The notes beneath the pieces are model-generated. The model ran no database searches and had not been told where the DNA came from. It saw only the letters and a program-made list of their open reading frames with translations. 64,000 bases of DNA from Dietzia sp. NCCP-2495 (GTDB lineage: Bacteria > Actinomycetota > Actinomycetes > Mycobacteriales > Mycobacteriaceae): assembly GCF_026011735.1 (NCBI RefSeq), contig NZ_BRVN01000010.1:62001-126000 (forward strand). Reading direction: 5' to 3'. A program made the translations under genes and the position numbers. How positions within the stretch are numbered: position 1 is the stretch's first letter; each line of letters opens with the position of its first letter. Positions 56,020 to 64,000 of the stretch are shown piece by piece.

Positions 56020-57014
56020 CCGCCGCTGGTTCGGTTGGCTCCGGCGCGGTGCGTGTCGGCGCGATCGACTGCGGCACCAACTCCATCCGCCTTCTGGTGG
56101 CCGAGGGCGTCTCCGGCGAGGCCGGGCTCGTGGACGTGGTGCGCGAGATGCGGATCATCCGGCTCGGGGAGGGCGTCGACGCGACCGGCCGCCTGTCCGA
56201 GGGAGCGATCTCCCGCTGCCGCACCGCACTCACCGACTACGCGGCGACTATGGCCGAGCTCGGCGTGCAGTCGGTGCGGATGGTCGCCACCTCCGCGACC
56301 CGCGATGCGGCCAACAAGGACGACTTCTTCGACATGACTGCCGAGGTGCTGGGCGCCCACTTCCCGGGCGCTGTCGCCGAGGTGATCTCGGGGCAGACCG
56401 AGGCCGAGCTGACCTTTGCCGGTGGCGTGTCCGATTTGTCGCCGACCGACGGCCCGTTCGTCGTGACCGATCTCGGCGGCGGGTCCACGGAGATCGTGGT
56501 GGGCGAGCTCGTCCGTGGTGAGGTGCGCCTATTGGGCGCCCGCAGCCTGGACATCGGCTGCGTGCGAATCACCGAGCGGGTTCTGCACTCGGACCCGCCC
56601 AACCCTGACGAGATCGCCGAGGCCCGCGGGGTGGTGTCGGCAGCGCTGGCTGAGGCTGGCGACGTGCCGGTGGGCCGCGCGGCCCGCTGGGTGGGCGTGG
56701 CGGGCACCTTCACCACGATGAGTGCGCTGGCGCAGAACCTGGGGGAGTACGACCCCGAACGAATCCACGGCAGCGTGATCTCTCTGGACCGGATGCGCGA
56801 GGTGTGCGACCGCCTGGTGGCCTCGTCGGTGGCCGAGCGGCGGAGCCTGGGGCCGATGCACCCCGGTCGCGCGGACGTGATCGGCGGAGGCTCCATCGTG
56901 GTGCAGGCGCTGTGTGATGTGATGGAGCGCGCGGGTTTGTCCGAGCTCACGGTGAGTGAGAAGGACATCTTGGACGGCATCGCGATGTCGGTGCTGACCC
57001 GCCTGGCCGGTTAG
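56016..57014 (+). CDS. ppx: Exopolyphosphatase/pppGpp phosphohydrolase family protein
   Basis: The product is 332 aa. The actin-like ATPase fold has AIDCGTNSIRLLV (P-loop-like), VVTDLGGGSTEIVVGE, and the C-terminal GVAGTFTTMSALAQNL. It should degrade polyphosphate or pppGpp. Same position as Rv1026 (ppx2). GTG 56016 overlaps the DUF501 TGA by 4 nt. A tRNA-Leu gene follows 49 nt downstream. Confidence 0.95.
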   Translation: MTAAGSVGSGAVRVGAIDCGTNSIRLLVAEGVSGEAGLVDVVREMRIIRLGEGVDATGRLSEGAISRCRTALTDYAATMAELGVQSVRMVATSATRDAANKDDFFDMTAEVLGAHFPGAVAEVISGQTEAELTFAGGVSDLSPTDGPFVVTDLGGGSTEIVVGELVRGEVRLLGARSLDIGCVRITERVLHSDPPNPDEIAEARGVVSAALAEAGDVPVGRAARWVGVAGTFTTMSALAQNLGEYDPERIHGSVISLDRMREVCDRLVASSVAERRSLGPMHPGRADVIGGGSIVVQALCDVMERAGLSELTVSEKDILDGIAMSVLTRLAG

Positions 57015-57063
57015 TCAGGCTCGGCGCTCCCCGCGCAACCCGGTCCCGCTCAGGCGGGGTCTA

Positions 57064-57137
57064 GCCCCCATAGCCCAATTGGCAGAGGCAGACGGCTTAA
57101 AACCGTTTCAGTGTCGGTTCGAGTCCGACTGGGGGTA
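57064..57137 (+). tRNA. tRNA-Leu (anticodon TAA), short variable arm
   Basis: A cloverleaf of 74 nt: acceptor GCCCCCA/TGGGGGT (G1 to T72 wobble), D arm GCC/GGC, anticodon stem GACGG/CCGTT around CTTAAAA (anticodon TAA), variable loop of only 5 nt (TCAGT), T arm GTCGG/CCGAC. CCA is not encoded in full. A leucine tRNA normally has a long class II variable arm, so this one is unusual; either it is truly atypical or the amino-acid identity differs from what the anticodon suggests. Confidence 0.85.
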
Positions 57138-57140
57138 CCG

Positions 57141-58823
57141 CTACTCGATGGTGAACGGTAGCGCTCGCCGGAGTAGCGACGCCATGTCCTCCCATGCGGC
57201 GGATTCGTCTCTGCAGACCTGTGCCGTCTCCTCGTCCTCCTCGCCTTCGGCGGATTGGTGCCAGCTGATCGCTTGCTCCTCACTCAATCGGATGCACGTG
57301 AGAATGAGCGACCGGTCGCGCCGCATCAGCCGTGCCGCCAGTTCCGGGTCCACGACGAGGTCGGGCTCGTTGTCCATATGGATCAGCGCCAAGAGCTCTT
57401 CGGGTAGGTCGTCGTCGCCGGACTCGTCCTCGCCAGGTTCGACGTTGTCGTCGCCGTCCGTGCTTCCGCCGAAGAGGACGGTGCCGCCGGTCCGGGAGGC
57501 GATCTCCTCGTCGGACTCGTCGATGATTCTGCTCGCTGTGACGATCACGTCGATGAGGTGCGCCGGGATGAACGGTTTGGCGGGGAAGTCGCAGGTGGCC
57601 ATCACGTCGTCGTCATGGACATGGAAGCGGACGTACAGCGACCATGAGTTCAGATCCTTGAGGATCTCAGAGGCTCGTTCGGGGTGCCGCATCTTTGTGA
57701 CGGCGAAAGCGGTGACGGAAACGGCCATGGGTTCGCGCACCTGGATGAGTAGTCCGGCGCTCCCGGCACGGATAGGGATGACGCCGTCGTCGTCTGGAGG
57801 AACATACATCCCGTACATATTTCGCAACACATGCGAGACGGCCCACTGCAGCTCTTCCAGCGTCCCTGCGAGGTAGGGCTGGTCGATCGGTAGAAGCTCC
57901 TCGTCCTCGTGGGGGTCAGCGGAAGGCGGGGGTGCGTGGAGCTCGTCCTCGACCGGAGCGGGCTTGAGGAACGACGGGTGGGGAATCCCGAACACCCGGC
58001 GGAGCGTATCGACCACGAGTACGGCGACCGCGTCGATCGCGTCTACGGGAGCCGACACGTAGAAGTTCTGGATCGAGGGTGTCTCGCCAGGTGCGGACGG
58101 AGGGTTCCACCCCAGAGCGAGCAGGTCGCCGATCTGGATTGCGGACAACCGGGAGGCGGCCGGCAACTCTTGATTGCTCGATACCTCGACTAGAACGGTC
58201 TCGCTTCTGTCAATCACGAACGCATTGATGAACGGCGAGGCGTCGCCGAGTGAATTGTCAATGCATAGGGAGAGGTAGGTGTCGTCGTCGAGTGAGAGAA
58301 CACGTCCGACAAACCCATCGCCGAATTCTTCCCATGCGCCGCTGATCTGTCTTTCGTCAGAATCGCCCGGTGAGATGGTTCCTTCCTCGGCATCGAGATC
58401 GGCATCCTCGAACAGCTCACTCGGGTGATGAATCCCGAAGACCTTCTGAACGGTTGTGGTGATGACCTCGGCCATCTCGGCGGCGAACGTGATGTCGACG
58501 ACGGCATGGAAGTGAGGGCTTCCATCGGGATCCGCTGGCGCGGTGGGAGCGAACCAGCCGACTTGGAGCAAACTCTGCTCTTGGTCGCTAGTGAGTTTGT
58601 GTGACCCACTCAGGTACTGATTGCTCGAGACCTCAGCGCCGACCTGGTCGCCGTCGATCGACCTCACGATCTGGACAAACGGTGCGCCATGGGTGCCCGT
58701 GTCGGTGAGTTCGACGGTGTAGACAGCTCCGGGCTCGAGTTCGACGATCCGTGTTGTGAGGTATTCGGTGAAGCGTTTCCAGTCGGCGTTCGGTCTCTCC
58801 GAGACACCAGTGTCGTCAGTCAT
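57141..58823 (-). CDS. TY-Chap/YbjN-like peptide-binding chaperone-type protein
   Basis: The product is 560 aa starting at ATG 58823. Two tandem homologous modules are seen at about residues 16-138 and 160-287: both have EVSSNQ, an (L)LxxGW stretch and a (V)FGIxHPS ending. A YbjN-like fold follows (about 323-440: LAGTLEELQWAVSHVLR ... VRFHVHDDDVMATCDFP). An acidic linker and a helical C-terminal piece end the protein. I relate this to the TY-Chap domains that accompany bacterial conflict proteins; the match is from memory and partial. The stop is 3 nt from the tRNA-Leu. It may be a stress or defence chaperone. Confidence 0.6.
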   Translation of the reverse strand: MTDDTGVSERPNADWKRFTEYLTTRIVELEPGAVYTVELTDTGTHGAPFVQIVRSIDGDQVGAEVSSNQYLSGSHKLTSDQEQSLLQVGWFAPTAPADPDGSPHFHAVVDITFAAEMAEVITTTVQKVFGIHHPSELFEDADLDAEEGTISPGDSDERQISGAWEEFGDGFVGRVLSLDDDTYLSLCIDNSLGDASPFINAFVIDRSETVLVEVSSNQELPAASRLSAIQIGDLLALGWNPPSAPGETPSIQNFYVSAPVDAIDAVAVLVVDTLRRVFGIPHPSFLKPAPVEDELHAPPPSADPHEDEELLPIDQPYLAGTLEELQWAVSHVLRNMYGMYVPPDDDGVIPIRAGSAGLLIQVREPMAVSVTAFAVTKMRHPERASEILKDLNSWSLYVRFHVHDDDVMATCDFPAKPFIPAHLIDVIVTASRIIDESDEEIASRTGGTVLFGGSTDGDDNVEPGEDESGDDDLPEELLALIHMDNEPDLVVDPELAARLMRRDRSLILTCIRLSEEQAISWHQSAEGEEDEETAQVCRDESAAWEDMASLLRRALPFTIE

Positions 58824-58988
58824 GCCTCGGACACTATGCGCTTGGGCTGCGCGCACGCGCCGGTTTTCGCTCTCAGGTAAGCCTCGGCTCGAGTACTCAT
58901 GTCGCTCGTGCCCTATCCGCCAGACTGAGGTGAGACACCCGGGCTGGCTGGTTGAGAGGCTGGGGCGCGAGCAGAAGGAGAACCCAGC
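58824..58988. other. Spacer between the TY-Chap gene and the IS3 remnant
   Basis: 165 nt with no gene. The part near 58925-58950 (TGAGGTGAGACACCCGGGCT) may contain the left end of the IS3 element, but the right inverted repeat is missing, so this cannot be confirmed. Confidence 0.35.
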
Positions 58989-59447
58989 ATGACGATCACT
59001 GCGACCACTGACACGGCCATGAAGGCCTCGCAGACGACGCCGACGGTGGCCCCGGCAGAGCATCCAGCTCGGGCCCCGCGGGCCGGGCGGCCGGCCCGGC
59101 GGACATTCACGGCCGAGTACAAGCGGCGCATTGTCGCCGAGTACGAGCAGGCCCCGACAGGTGAGAAGGGTCGGGTGCTGCGCCGGGAGGGTCTCTACGA
59201 TTCCAGCGTCAAGCAGTGGCGTGCCCAGATCGAAGCGGGAACACTGGGCACCGTGTCCAAGAGAAGGCCTCGGGCTGGCCAGTCGCCGGAGCAGGCGCGT
59301 ATCGCTGAGCTGGAGAAGCAGATCAGCAAGCTCGAGTCAGACGCCGCCCGGAAGGACAAGGTCATCGCCGACCGTGACGCCGCGTTGGAGGTCATGGGGA
59401 AAGGTGTCGCGTTCTTGGAGGCACTCTCGAAGAAAAACAAGGGGTGA
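58989..59447 (+). CDS. IS3-family transposase OrfA
   Basis: The product is 152 aa. The helix-turn-helix FTAEYKRRIVAEYEQAPTGEKGR and RREGLYDSSVKQW are the OrfA DNA-binding region, and a coiled coil (IAELEKQISKLESDAARKD) follows. It looks intact, but its OrfB is cut off just downstream, so the element is dead. It overlaps the next fragment by 4 nt. Confidence 0.82.
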   Translation: MTITATTDTAMKASQTTPTVAPAEHPARAPRAGRPARRTFTAEYKRRIVAEYEQAPTGEKGRVLRREGLYDSSVKQWRAQIEAGTLGTVSKRRPRAGQSPEQARIAELEKQISKLESDAARKDKVIADRDAALEVMGKGVAFLEALSKKNKG

Positions 59448-59638
59448 GCCGGGCCGCCTGGCGCACCTGGCAGGCCGAAACGGCGCAGCTGCTGACCGCG
59501 CTGCTGGGCGTGGTGCGGGCATGCGCCCTGGTCGGCCGGTCCCGGGCCACACACCATCGGCAGGCGAACCCGAAGCCGCGCTCGTACGGTCCGCACCCCA
59601 ATTCTGCGGAACGCAGGGCTGGCCCCCGAAGGCAATAG
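59444..59638 (+). pseudogene. Truncated IS3-family OrfB
   Basis: About 64 codons after GTG 59444. The residues resemble the N-terminal helical part of an IS3 OrfB (ALLGVVRACALVGRSRATHHR). The reading frame ends at 59638 with no DDE region present, so the gene is a fragment. Sequence then changes to an IS630 transposase piece. Confidence 0.75.
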
Positions 59639-59687
59639 CGATGGCCCCCAGTGAGACGAATATTCACAGCCAGCCCCGCTGCACCTG

Positions 59688-59996
59688 GTGATGGACAACT
59701 ACGCCGCCCACAAGCACGCAAACGTCAAGGCCTGGCTGGCCGAAAATCCCCGGTTCAAGGTCCACTTCACACCCACCCACGCGTCGTGGATGAACCTGGT
59801 TGAGGTGTGGTTCGGCATCGTCGAACGCCAGGCCATCCGCCGTGGGGTCTTTACGTCCGTCAAGGACCTCAACGCGAAGATCCGCGCCTTCATCGACGGC
59901 TGGAACCACCGATCCCACCCCTTCGTCTGGACGAAAACCGCTGACGAAGTCCTCAAGAAAGCCAACCGTAAGAAGACTTCAAATGCGGACCACTAG
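59688..59996 (+). pseudogene. IS630-family transposase, C-terminal fragment
   Basis: The frame enters from an in-frame stop at about 59652, then reads PLHLVMDNYAAHKHANVK, giving about 102 residues to TAG 59996. It carries the second Asp (MDNYAAHK) and the third acidic residue (WMNLVEVWF) of the DDE triad and a normal C-terminus. The N-terminal helix-turn-helix and first Asp are missing. It is a 3' remnant abutting the IS3 piece. Confidence 0.85.
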
Positions 59997-60005
59997 ACCG
60001 GCCAG

Positions 60006-61817
60006 TCAGAGGGGAGATCGTTGATGGTTCGCGACGATCCCTCGGAGCCAGGTTTCGAGCGGCAGGAGGGCGCGCGGCGCACTTCGGGAAGGGCTAAGGT
60101 GGGCGCGCAGCAACTCGGTCGGAAGGTGTGGCTTGGTCTTATTCGTCGTCTTACGAGCGGAGTTCCATCCTTTTGACCCGAGATTCGCCGCCAGTTCCTC
60201 GTAGCCGTTCTTCCCGTCCGCAAATCGCTCTGCCGTTGATCTATCTACTTCACCTAGATTGTCTGGTCCAAGAAGGGAGGCTAGTTTCTTCTGACCGATG
60301 CTGTCGAGCACTAGTCCCTCAAGGTCAGACGACAGTACGAACGCGTCCCACGACTGGAGCGCGGCATTTAATTGAGCCTGCTGGTTTATAGCTTTTGTTA
60401 GATTGGTTACGATTTGGTCGGCGAGCTCGATGAGACCACGAAGTTGCTCTTGAGTTGGCTTGTCGGATCGCAACTTGAGAATCTCAAAGAGTTTCCGCTT
60501 GCCACCGCGCTTATGTACGCCATCCTTGTCGGTGATGATGTAGGCTCGAACATCGAAAAGGTGAGCAAGGCTTATGAGATGCGGAATGGAGTCGATGCTG
60601 GAAGCCTCGATCACGGAGATTCCCATGGCGTAGTGCCCACCAGCTCCGCCCGTGATCCGTTCCAGAAGGTAGTCGACCATCAACTGGTCGCCGTAACCTT
60701 CGACGATGATCACCGCGTTAGCGAAAACCAACTCACTGTTAGTTGCGTCGCAGAAGCGAGTCAGGCGGCCTTCATCCGCTGCTGTGAAATTCCGACGGCT
60801 TGCTGCGTAAGTCATCCCTTTTGGACTAAACGGAAGTCGAACGATCCGACTCACGGAAAACGAGTCCACCAAGACTGGACTATGTGTCGTCACTATGAGT
60901 TGCGCATTGGCGGAGATGTCACTCAGGATCTTAGCCATCGCTCGCTGCGTCTGGGGGTGAAGGAAGGCCTCGGGCTCCTCGATCACGAATACGACCTTGC
61001 CTGTCGACTGTCCACTCTTCGATGCAACGTACCTCAGGATTCCGAGGACCAGGGCTGATTGGAACCCAGTGCCACGCTCCCCGATTGACACCTCGATCTC
61101 GTCTTTGCTGGTGATCACGGCTTGCTCCAGCATGCCGCGCAGGGCATGCCGTGAGCTTGGCAATTTGATGCCCAACTCGCGTTCACGGAAGGGAAGTTCC
61201 GTCGCAACTGCGGCCACCGACTCCGCCAGAACCTTGTGGACGAGTGTCTCGACCGGTGCTATCGCGTCCTCGAACTCCCGCTGTATCTGCGTGCGACGCG
61301 ATCTGCCCGCGTGAACGAGTACACTTTCGAGTGTCTCGTAGAGACGCACGAGGGACTGATCGCCTCCCGCTTGGCCAACCCCACTCACACGCACAGATGG
61401 GATGTTGACGAAGCTGAATGACTCGAGCACTTGGTCGTAGAGCTCGCGTGCACGCGTCGCCCCGTGACTCGCATGATACGTAACGTTTCCGGCTCGAGAG
61501 CAGGCGATCTTAATCGAGAACGAGTTGTCGGTGATCGCCTCGGCGAAGTACTCGGCCTCGTCGTCCGTTAGGCCCGCAAATCGAACCTCGATGCTGGACA
61601 TCATCCGAGGTCCCCCATTCACGTAGTAGTCGTTCTGGGGCTTCATCCGCTGCAGTTCTTCTCTCGAGGGATCCGAGAAGAAGGTCTCGAGGACGCGCAA
61701 CAACGAGGACTTGCCCGCATTGTTCGGCCCCGCGATTAGCTGGAGGTGTGGGTCCAGGTCGATGCTCACACGATTGAATCCGAGGAATCGTTCGACACTC
61801 ACTCGATCTATATGCAC
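60006..61817 (-). CDS. OLD-family ATP-dependent nuclease (P-loop ATPase + TOPRIM)
   Basis: The product is 603 aa. GTG 61817 follows GAGG at 8 nt and gives a clean N-terminus; the longer open frame upstream is antisense-type text over the hsdR end. N-terminal SMC-like P-loop GPNNAGKSSLL (about 28-38), Walker B VVFVIEEPEAFLHP (273-286) and VTTHSPVLVDS. C-terminal TOPRIM: VIIVEGYGD (about 367) and TDKDG (about 425). It fits class 1 OLD nucleases, or a GajA-like protein, but no UvrD-type GajB is beside it. Its GC content is clearly lower than in the core genes. It lies 142 nt after hsdR. Confidence 0.85.
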   Translation of the reverse strand: MHIDRVSVERFLGFNRVSIDLDPHLQLIAGPNNAGKSSLLRVLETFFSDPSREELQRMKPQNDYYVNGGPRMMSSIEVRFAGLTDDEAEYFAEAITDNSFSIKIACSRAGNVTYHASHGATRARELYDQVLESFSFVNIPSVRVSGVGQAGGDQSLVRLYETLESVLVHAGRSRRTQIQREFEDAIAPVETLVHKVLAESVAAVATELPFRERELGIKLPSSRHALRGMLEQAVITSKDEIEVSIGERGTGFQSALVLGILRYVASKSGQSTGKVVFVIEEPEAFLHPQTQRAMAKILSDISANAQLIVTTHSPVLVDSFSVSRIVRLPFSPKGMTYAASRRNFTAADEGRLTRFCDATNSELVFANAVIIVEGYGDQLMVDYLLERITGGAGGHYAMGISVIEASSIDSIPHLISLAHLFDVRAYIITDKDGVHKRGGKRKLFEILKLRSDKPTQEQLRGLIELADQIVTNLTKAINQQAQLNAALQSWDAFVLSSDLEGLVLDSIGQKKLASLLGPDNLGEVDRSTAERFADGKNGYEELAANLGSKGWNSARKTTNKTKPHLPTELLRAHLSPSRSAPRALLPLETWLRGIVANHQRSPL

Positions 61818-61959
61818 GTCGTCAACCTCATGGAGCTCCTCGCATCTAAGTGTGGGTGTGTTAGACGGTTCGTCCGCTTGCGATGGCGACCATGCGGTGG
61901 CGGTGGCTGTCGCGATTATCTGCCGTGGTACCAGGGTGGCAGTTAGGTGTCCGTGGTTC

Positions 61960-64000
61960 TCAGTAATACTCGCGTACGTATGAGTACGCCTTGTCGAAGA
62001 CATCAGCGTCGCGGATCTTGAACTTGATGTAGAGCGTCCTCCGAAGCGCCTTCTGGACCTCCCGTTCCCCCTCGTGCGTGCCCTGCCATCCGGTGAATCT
62101 CGTAGCCCGCACGACTTCGTCGATCTCGTGGACGACGTTTTCGACGATGATCGGAGTCTCTTCGGTCTTGACCGCCTCGAACAGTTCTGTGAGAGCGGCC
62201 TTGCCCTGTTCCTCGGGAGGTAGTTCCTCGATCTCGTTCTCCGCCGCCACGGTGTCCTTGGCCAGCTCGAGGAGCTCGCGCAGGAAGTCGAGGTTCGCCT
62301 GCTGGAGGTCTGAGTACTTCTCACGCAAGGCGTTGAGCCGCTTGCCGAGCGCGACGAACTTCGGGTTGCCCCGATGCTTTGCGATTCGGGCGGTGATGGC
62401 CTTCGCGATCTCCTCGGCGTCGATGTCGCTTCTGTGTCCGCTGAGGTACTCCTCGATGGTGTCGGCGTTGAGGACAATCGTGTCGGTTTTCGCCGGGATC
62501 TCGACCTGGATGTTGGAGTTGATGATCTCGAGAGTCTTCGGCCTGAGCGCGATCCACCGCAGCCAGCCACTGTTGTCCGGCGGTTTCACCGAGCGATAGA
62601 CATCGGTGAGCCACACGAAGTCCGCACGGTAGGGGTTCACCACCGGACGAGGGCTCAGGGCCTCGAATAGTTGTGAAACGACGCTGTAGGTGCCCGCGAA
62701 CTCGTCTTTCGTCTCATCGTCCGCCAGGGCCTGTTGCGCCGCGATGAGGCCCTCGTATCCGTGGATAGTGCGGTCTACACCAGGGAAGAACCCAAGGGCG
62801 TCACGCACGGCCGGTTCGAGCTGGCCTTCGAGCTCGTCGAGATTTGTGATGACCCGCCGGACACTCTTCTCATCGAAGTCCAGTGACTTCATCGTGTCGT
62901 CGAAGACACCGAGATAGTCGACGATGAGGCCGTGTGTCTTCCGCGGTGGGTACACGCGGTTCGTGCGACAGATGGCCTGGAGCAGCGTGTGCTCCTTAAG
63001 TGTCTTGTCCAAGTACTGGCAGTACAGGATCGGCGCGTCGAACCCGGTGAGCAGCTTCGCGGTGACGATCAGAATCTTGAGTGGGTCGGACGGGTCGTTG
63101 AACCGGTCGACGATCACCTTCTGCTCGTCCGGATTCGGCTCCCATTTGGCCCACTCGGGCTTACTGTCCCGGCTCTTGGACATCACGATAGTCGAGATCT
63201 CAGGGTCGAGAATCTTGTCGAGGGCGGTCTTGTAGGCGACGCACGCTTCCTTGTCGTAGGCGACGACTTGTGCCTTGAAGCCCTCCGGCTCCACCTTGGT
63301 GGTGAAGTGCTCCGCGATGTCTTCGGCGATCATCTGGATGCGGTTCGGGGCCTTGATGAGCCGCTCAATACTTGCGGCCCGTTTAGACAGGTTTGCACGC
63401 TCCTTCTCGGACAGATCCTCTGAGTCGGCCAGCTCGGCGAACGCTGTGTCGATGGCGTCCTGGTCGATCTTCATCGACGAGGGGCGGACCTCGAAATGCA
63501 GCGGGAGTGTCGCACCGTCACGGATCGAGTCCTGGAACGAATACTTCGACAGGTACCCGCCCTCGTCACCGGGATGCCCGAATAAGGCGAAAGTGTTCCG
63601 GTCACGCTTATTGATCGGGGTACCGGTGAGTCCGAAGCGGAAAGCGTTCGGAAGTGCCGTGCGCAGCCGGGCACCGAGGTCGCCCTCCTGGGTGCGGTGT
63701 GCCTCGTCGACCAGAGCGATGATGTTGTGCTTGTCATCCCACACATCCGGCGGTGTGGCGTCGAGCTTGACGTCCTGGAACTTCTGGATCGTCGTGACGA
63801 TGATCTTGCGTGCACCCGCCCGCAACAGCTCCTGGAGCTCCGCACGGGAGTCGGTGGACACCAGCCCAGCCACATCGGAGGCATTGAACGTCCCGGTGAT
63901 CTGGGTATCCAGGTCGGTACGGTCGACGATGATCAGGATCGTCGGGTTCTTGGCCTCGGGCAATGACTTGAGCTTGAGCGAGGCGAACAGCATGAGCAAT
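61960..64000 (-). CDS. hsdR: Type I restriction enzyme HsdR, C-terminal part
   Basis: The frame is open to the right edge of the window, so the start, nuclease domain and first motor motif are missing; about 680 residues are seen. Motor motifs present: IIALVDEAHRTQEGD (DEAH box), FRFGLTGTPI (motif III), LIVTAKLLTGFDAPIL, and LLQAICRTNRVYP (motif VI). The helical C-terminal part for MTase binding follows. It cleaves unmodified DNA during translocation. HsdM and HsdS should be found beyond 64000 or elsewhere; they are not in the window. It stops 142 nt before the OLD gene. Confidence 0.93.
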   Translation of the reverse strand, partial: LLMLFASLKLKSLPEAKNPTILIIVDRTDLDTQITGTFNASDVAGLVSTDSRAELQELLRAGARKIIVTTIQKFQDVKLDATPPDVWDDKHNIIALVDEAHRTQEGDLGARLRTALPNAFRFGLTGTPINKRDRNTFALFGHPGDEGGYLSKYSFQDSIRDGATLPLHFEVRPSSMKIDQDAIDTAFAELADSEDLSEKERANLSKRAASIERLIKAPNRIQMIAEDIAEHFTTKVEPEGFKAQVVAYDKEACVAYKTALDKILDPEISTIVMSKSRDSKPEWAKWEPNPDEQKVIVDRFNDPSDPLKILIVTAKLLTGFDAPILYCQYLDKTLKEHTLLQAICRTNRVYPPRKTHGLIVDYLGVFDDTMKSLDFDEKSVRRVITNLDELEGQLEPAVRDALGFFPGVDRTIHGYEGLIAAQQALADDETKDEFAGTYSVVSQLFEALSPRPVVNPYRADFVWLTDVYRSVKPPDNSGWLRWIALRPKTLEIINSNIQVEIPAKTDTIVLNADTIEEYLSGHRSDIDAEEIAKAITARIAKHRGNPKFVALGKRLNALREKYSDLQQANLDFLRELLELAKDTVAAENEIEELPPEEQGKAALTELFEAVKTEETPIIVENVVHEIDEVVRATRFTGWQGTHEGEREVQKALRRTLYIKFKIRDADVFDKAYSYVREYY

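Larger units (their letters stand above)
58930..59996 (+). mobile_element. Composite scar of IS3 and IS630 fragments
   Basis: An IS3 element missing its OrfB catalytic part is joined to an IS630 element missing its 5' half, near 59640-59675. Neither has two recognisable ends. This is consistent with nested insertion and deletion within the island next to tRNA-Leu. Confidence 0.7.

Noticed and set aside
58824-59063. N-terminal extension of the TY-Chap frame
   Set aside because: It runs into the IS3 element and lacks a start signal; ATG 58823 is sound.
61818-62570. N-terminal extension of the OLD nuclease frame
   Set aside because: About 250 codons of Ser/Arg-rich text lying over hsdR in another frame; GTG 61817 has a ribosome site and gives a normal N-terminus.
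57141-64000. Prophage
   Set aside because: No integrase, capsid, tail or lysis genes seen; only defence and IS-type genes.

Overview
The window is a 64 kb piece of a high-GC actinobacterial chromosome. GTG starts are frequent, neighbouring genes often overlap by 4 nt (ATGA/GTGA), and the gene order pth ... rplY ... prs-glmU ... tetR-mfd-mazG ... lpqU ... eno-ftsB-DUF501-ppx-tRNA-Leu matches, from memory, Mycobacterium tuberculosis Rv1014c-Rv1026. This points to the mycolic-acid-bearing order Mycobacteriales; a Dietzia-like genus is my best guess but cannot be proved from the sequence alone.

Layout. 1-13 kb: a partial Tat-exported cholesterol oxidase, PPK2, a 3-hydroxyisobutyryl-CoA hydrolase, an AI-2E-type permease, a beta-lactamase-fold lipoprotein, a secreted dipeptidase-like metallohydrolase, an F420-type LLM oxidoreductase, release factor 3, and an alpha/beta hydrolase that appears to have lost its nucleophile and histidine. 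13-20 kb: conserved core (pth, a divergent lysG/lysE amino-acid export pair, rplY, and the tightly coupled glmU-prs-arsC-trpF run). 20-25.9 kb: MFS exporter, thiolase-like protein, tRNA-Gln, TetR, HdeD-like and VKOR membrane proteins. 26-30.5 kb: mfd-mazG. 30.5-40 kb: accessory genes, namely a sodium:solute symporter with a 43-residue partner, a copZ-copA-csoR copper operon with a clear CsoR operator, a SatD-like regulator with a membrane partner, and an MpaB/DUF2236 oxygenase divergent from a TetR gene. 40-53 kb: lpqU, a very asymmetric heterodimeric ABC exporter, two tiny proteins (52 and 58 aa), a MerR regulator with a textbook promoter, and a histidine kinase/response regulator/ABC-2 transporter operon. 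53-57.1 kb: eno-ftsB-DUF501-ppx.

Right end. A tRNA-Leu(UAA) gene at 57064-57137 closes the conserved block. Immediately after it the content changes: a TY-Chap/YbjN-like chaperone-type protein, decayed IS3 and IS630 transposase pieces, a P-loop/TOPRIM OLD-family nuclease, and the C-terminal part of a type I restriction HsdR subunit that runs off the window. Base composition is visibly lower in GC here. This looks like a defence-type genomic island inserted at the tRNA; its far end is outside the window.

No CRISPR array, rRNA, prophage structural gene or replication origin was seen. Gene products are inferred from motifs and family knowledge; no database search was run.
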